From Planctomycetota bacterium (lineage in GTDB: Bacteria; Patescibacteriota; Patescibacteriia; Patescibacteriales; UBA12465), in NCBI GenBank assembly GCA_025453315.1, contig JALOQQ010000031.1, forward strand, positions 1 through 9,151: DNA of 9,151 nucleotides, given 5' to 3'. The notes under the pieces were generated by a model. The model did not search any database, was not told where the DNA came from, and was given only the letters and a program-made list of their open reading frames with translations. The first letter of the stretch is position 1. The number at the start of each line of letters is the position of its first letter. Below are positions 6,924-9,151 of the stretch, one piece after another. A program made the translations under genes and the position numbers.

Positions 6924-7025
6924 TTAAAACCCAAATCGTATTGACCAAGCAACCATAGAAAACACTACGATTAGCGAAATCAGTGCCCAAGCTATTCGTA
7001 TGACTCGACGATGTTTTAGTTTCAT
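6924..7025 (-). CDS. small single-pass membrane protein, 33 residues
   Basis: A short open frame in the lepA-recJ spacer, from ATG at 7025 to TAA at 6924-6926. The product starts MKLKHRRVIR (six basic residues in ten), then has a hydrophobic helix of about 19 residues from 11 to 29 (IAWALISLIV and onward) and ends IRFGF. The charge pattern predicts the N-terminus in the cytoplasm and a very short outer tail. It starts 29 bases after the lepA stop and ends 16 bases before recJ, matching the tight spacing of the operon, and its base composition is richer in G+C than the flanking spacers. I do not recognise a family or function. It could be a membrane-anchored micropeptide; chance is the alternative, though an ideal membrane helix in the right place argues against it. 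Confidence 0.65.
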   Translation of the reverse strand: MKLKHRRVIRIAWALISLIVVFSMVAWSIRFGF

Positions 7026-7054
7026 ATATTATTAATTATTATTTTTTATAATTA

Positions 7055-8851
7055 TTACTTTTTCAGTATTCTAATAAAGGTATCGGAAGGAATATCAACA
7101 CTACCACGTCCAGCGGCCATCATTTTCTTTTTACCCTTTTTCTGTTTTTCTAAAAGTTTTCGTTTACGCGTTACATCGCCACCGTATAATTTAGCGGTTA
7201 CGTCTTTACGCATCGCTGAAATATGTTCAGCCGCAATTACTTTACCACCTAAAGCGGCCTGCAACTTTAACACAAAAAGTTGGCGCGGTAAAGTCTCTTT
7301 TAAAATCTCTACGATTTCCTTGCCGCGACGAAAAGCTTCATCGCGATAAACAATAGTAGTTAAAGCTTCTATTGGCTCTTCAGCCACTAAAATATCCAAT
7401 TTTACAACATCGGCTTCACGGTAACCTAAGTATTCATAATTAATAGAAGCATAACCAGAACTAACACTTTTTATCTTATCATAAAAATCAGTTAAAATAG
7501 CCGACATCGGAATCTCATAATGCAAAATAACGCGAGCTTGATCCTGATTAGCAGATATATATTCGGTGTTTTTATAAATTCCCCTTTTCTCTTGGGCTAA
7601 TTGCATAATACTTCCCAAATATTCTTGAGGCACAATAATATCTAAATTAACCCAAGGCTCTTCAATTTTTTCTAGTTCTTCGGGATTAGGTAATTTTTGT
7701 GGAGTACGTACAATAAATTCTTCTCCATTTCTTTTATAAGCTTTATAGGCCACACTCGGCACCGTGGCAATAATATTTAAATTATATTCGCGACGTAAAC
7801 GTTCTTGAAAAATTTCTAAATGGAGTAGTCCTAAAAAACCACAACGAAAACCAAAACCCAAAGCATCGGAACGTTCGGCTTCATACATTAAAGAGGCGTC
7901 GTTTAATTTTAATTTTTCCATGGCTTCACGTAAATCTTCTAAAGCATCTCCTTCTTTAGGAAAGATGCCGGCAAATACCATGGGCTTTACTTCTTTATAA
8001 CCAGCTAAAGGTTCTTTGGCTTCGCCGTTTCCCGAAAGAGTAATAGTATCACCAACACGACATTCACCAACCTGCTTAAAGCCAGTTACAATATAACCAA
8101 TTTCACCAGTTTTTAATTCAGTAGTTGAAAAATAATCAGGACGCAAGACACCAATATCTAAAACTTCACTCTCGGCGCCAGTGGCAATTAATTTAATTTT
8201 ATCACCTTTTTTTATTACGCCATCAAATAATCTAACATAGGCTACTACGCCACGATACTTATCATAATTAGAATCAAAAATTAAACCGCGAGCCATTTTT
8301 TCTTGACTGTCTGCGGGCGGAGCTCCTCTTTCAATAACAGCCTGAATAATATCTTCAACGCCCTGGCCGGTTTTGCCCGAAGCAGGAATTATTTCCTCTT
8401 CAGAGCAACCTAATAAACGAACTATTTCTTCTTTCGTTTTAGTAATATTGGAGGCCGGCAAATCAATTTTATTAACCACTGGAATAATGGTTAAATTTTG
8501 TTCTAGGGCCAAATAAAGATTAGCTAGAGTTTGCGCCTGAATACCTTGAGTAGAATCAACTAAAAGAATAGCGGTTTCAACCGCTGCTAACGAACGAGAC
8601 ACTTCATAGGAAAAATCAACATGTCCCGGAGTATCAATAAGATTTAATTTATAACCTTTATACTGCATGTTTACCGGTTGCAATTTTATGGTAATACCAC
8701 GCTCGCGTTCCAAATCCATACTGTCCAATAATTGATCTTTCATTTTACGCTTATCAACCGTATTAGTAATCTCTAGCATGCGGTCGGCTAAAGTGGATTT
8801 GCCGTGATCAATGTGGGCAATAATGCAGTAATTTCTAATTTTTTCCAACAT
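7055..8851 (-). CDS. lepA: elongation factor 4 (LepA), ribosome-associated translational GTPase
   Basis: A 598-residue LepA/EF-4, a GTPase that binds ribosomes and affects elongation, back-translocation and ribosome assembly. G-domain motifs are complete: AHIDHGKST (12-20), RGITI (51-55), DTPGH (73-77), NKID (127-130) and SGK (158-160). Domain II, the EF-G-like domains III and V, and the LepA-specific C-terminal domain follow, ending in the basic, glycine-rich stretch KMMAAGRGSVDIPSD and then TFIRIL. The length matches the family, about 600 residues. The start is set by MLEKIRNYCIIAHIDHGKS, the usual LepA N-terminus, and by a promoter only 6 bases upstream. It is the first gene of the minus-strand operon, followed by the small membrane protein, recJ and rnhA. 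Confidence 0.96.
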   Translation of the reverse strand: MLEKIRNYCIIAHIDHGKSTLADRMLEITNTVDKRKMKDQLLDSMDLERERGITIKLQPVNMQYKGYKLNLIDTPGHVDFSYEVSRSLAAVETAILLVDSTQGIQAQTLANLYLALEQNLTIIPVVNKIDLPASNITKTKEEIVRLLGCSEEEIIPASGKTGQGVEDIIQAVIERGAPPADSQEKMARGLIFDSNYDKYRGVVAYVRLFDGVIKKGDKIKLIATGAESEVLDIGVLRPDYFSTTELKTGEIGYIVTGFKQVGECRVGDTITLSGNGEAKEPLAGYKEVKPMVFAGIFPKEGDALEDLREAMEKLKLNDASLMYEAERSDALGFGFRCGFLGLLHLEIFQERLRREYNLNIIATVPSVAYKAYKRNGEEFIVRTPQKLPNPEELEKIEEPWVNLDIIVPQEYLGSIMQLAQEKRGIYKNTEYISANQDQARVILHYEIPMSAILTDFYDKIKSVSSGYASINYEYLGYREADVVKLDILVAEEPIEALTTIVYRDEAFRRGKEIVEILKETLPRQLFVLKLQAALGGKVIAAEHISAMRKDVTAKLYGGDVTRKRKLLEKQKKGKKKMMAAGRGSVDIPSDTFIRILKK

Positions 8852-8857
8852 GCTACT

Positions 8858-8886
8858 ATCTTATCGACTTTTTAAATTTTGGTCAA
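8858..8886 (-). promoter_or_regulatory. sigma-70 type promoter of lepA, predicted leaderless
   Basis: On the minus strand TTGACC (8886-8881) is a 5/6 match to the -35 box. A 17-base spacer follows, then TAAGAT (8863-8858) as a 4/6 match to the -10 box. Only AGTAGC separates the -10 box from the lepA ATG, so the expected transcription start falls on or next to the A of the ATG. An A/T run upstream (8887-8894) could act as an UP element. No Shine-Dalgarno sequence is present, consistent with a leaderless mRNA. Confidence 0.6.
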
Positions 8887-8887
8887 T

Positions 8888-8914
8888 AAAAAAAGCATTT
8901 TTCTAAGAAAAGGC
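8888..8914 (-). terminator. possible second, weaker terminator before lepA
   Basis: Minus strand: GCCTTTTC pairs imperfectly with GAAAAATGC around TTA (one mismatch, one bulge), followed by seven T residues (8894-8888). It lies just after the stronger terminator at 8917-8947 and next to the lepA -35 box, so it could act as a backup stop. Confidence 0.35.
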
Positions 8915-8916
8915 AC

Positions 8917-8947
8917 AAAAAAATACCCCCTTAAAAACGAGGGTATT
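8917..8947 (-). terminator. intrinsic terminator of the truncated right-edge gene
   Basis: Minus strand: AATACCCTC (8947-8939) pairs with GGGGGTATT (8930-8922) as 9 bp with one G-U pair, around an 8-base loop. Further T residues run to 8917. It begins 42 bases after the stop codon of the minus-strand gene that enters from the right edge, and separates that gene from lepA. Confidence 0.78.
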
Positions 8948-8989
8948 AATATTTTAAAAACTTTTTCCTAAAATATAAACCATAAACAA

Positions 8990-9151
8990 CTACTTAAGTT
9001 TTTGTACAGCTAAAACACCAATATTACTCTTAATGTTTATGCCCTCAAAACCATGTAAGGTTAAACGACGAATATTCCCTTCATGGCTATTTGAGTTTTC
9101 TGAAAAAACAAAATACTCACCGTTATTAGAGCGAGTTCGCGCCCAATTACT
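8990..9151 (-). CDS. C-terminal fragment of an unrecognised protein
   Basis: An open frame enters from the right edge and ends in TAG at 8990-8992, giving the last 53 residues. It reads SNWARTRSNNGEYFVFSENS, continues through HEGNIRRLTLHGF and ends IGVLAVQKLK. Short alternating hydrophobic stretches (EYFVFS, RRLTLHGF, IGVLAVQ) suggest beta strands. There are no cysteines, membrane helices or motifs I recognise, so I give no function. The strong terminator 42 bases after the stop supports this as a true gene end. Confidence 0.6.
   Translation of the reverse strand, partial: SNWARTRSNNGEYFVFSENSNSHEGNIRRLTLHGFEGINIKSNIGVLAVQKLK

Noticed and set aside
196..9151. Alternative genetic code with UGA read as Gly
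   Set aside because: No TGA stop is used, but all genes are full length under the standard code with no in-frame TGA to explain, so recoding is not needed.
1..9151. CRISPR array or insertion sequence
   Set aside because: No regularly spaced repeats, transposase-like product or terminal inverted repeats were seen on either strand.

Overview
The window looks like a piece of a small, AT-rich bacterial genome, most likely a member of the Candidate Phyla Radiation (Patescibacteria). This is inference. The signs are very short spacers, no recognisable Shine-Dalgarno sequence before any start, and two secreted VirB2/TrbC-like proteins with Cys-rich modules, a type that is frequent in that group. 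The standard code fits: every gene reads through without recoding. The eight stop codons seen before the right edge are six-plus TAA and one TAG (rnhA), the truncated gene at the right edge also ends in TAG, and no TGA stop is used.

Left edge (1-195). Bases 1-115 are 63% G+C, and the next 80 bases are about 12% G+C. The GC-rich block reads as structured RNA on the minus strand. It has a tRNA-like part with an intact T-arm but no acceptable anticodon arm (49-113), then a hairpin followed by GAGGAA at the very edge (1-48), which could be the start of RNase P RNA. Neither call is secure.

Plus-strand operon (196-4552). Four tightly packed genes run porA, a VirB2-like Cys-rich membrane protein, porB, and a second VirB2-like protein fused to a lytic transglycosylase domain. 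PorA and PorB are the alpha and beta subunits of a pyruvate (or related 2-oxoacid):ferredoxin oxidoreductase, linking 2-oxoacid decarboxylation to acetyl-CoA and reduced ferredoxin. The gamma and delta (ferredoxin-like) subunits are not in the window. The alternation of metabolic enzyme and envelope protein is the most unusual feature. A hairpin plus T-tract overlapping the last stop codon ends the operon.

Minus-strand operon (8851 down to 4644). The order of transcription is lepA (elongation factor 4), a previously easy-to-miss 33-residue membrane protein, recJ (5'-3' single-strand DNA exonuclease) and rnhA (RNase HI). These are translation and DNA-maintenance housekeeping genes. A good sigma-70 type promoter lies so close to the lepA start that the transcript is predicted to be leaderless.

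Right edge (8888-9151). The C-terminal 53 residues of an unrecognised minus-strand gene are followed by a strong intrinsic terminator and a possible second, weaker one, which together insulate it from lepA.
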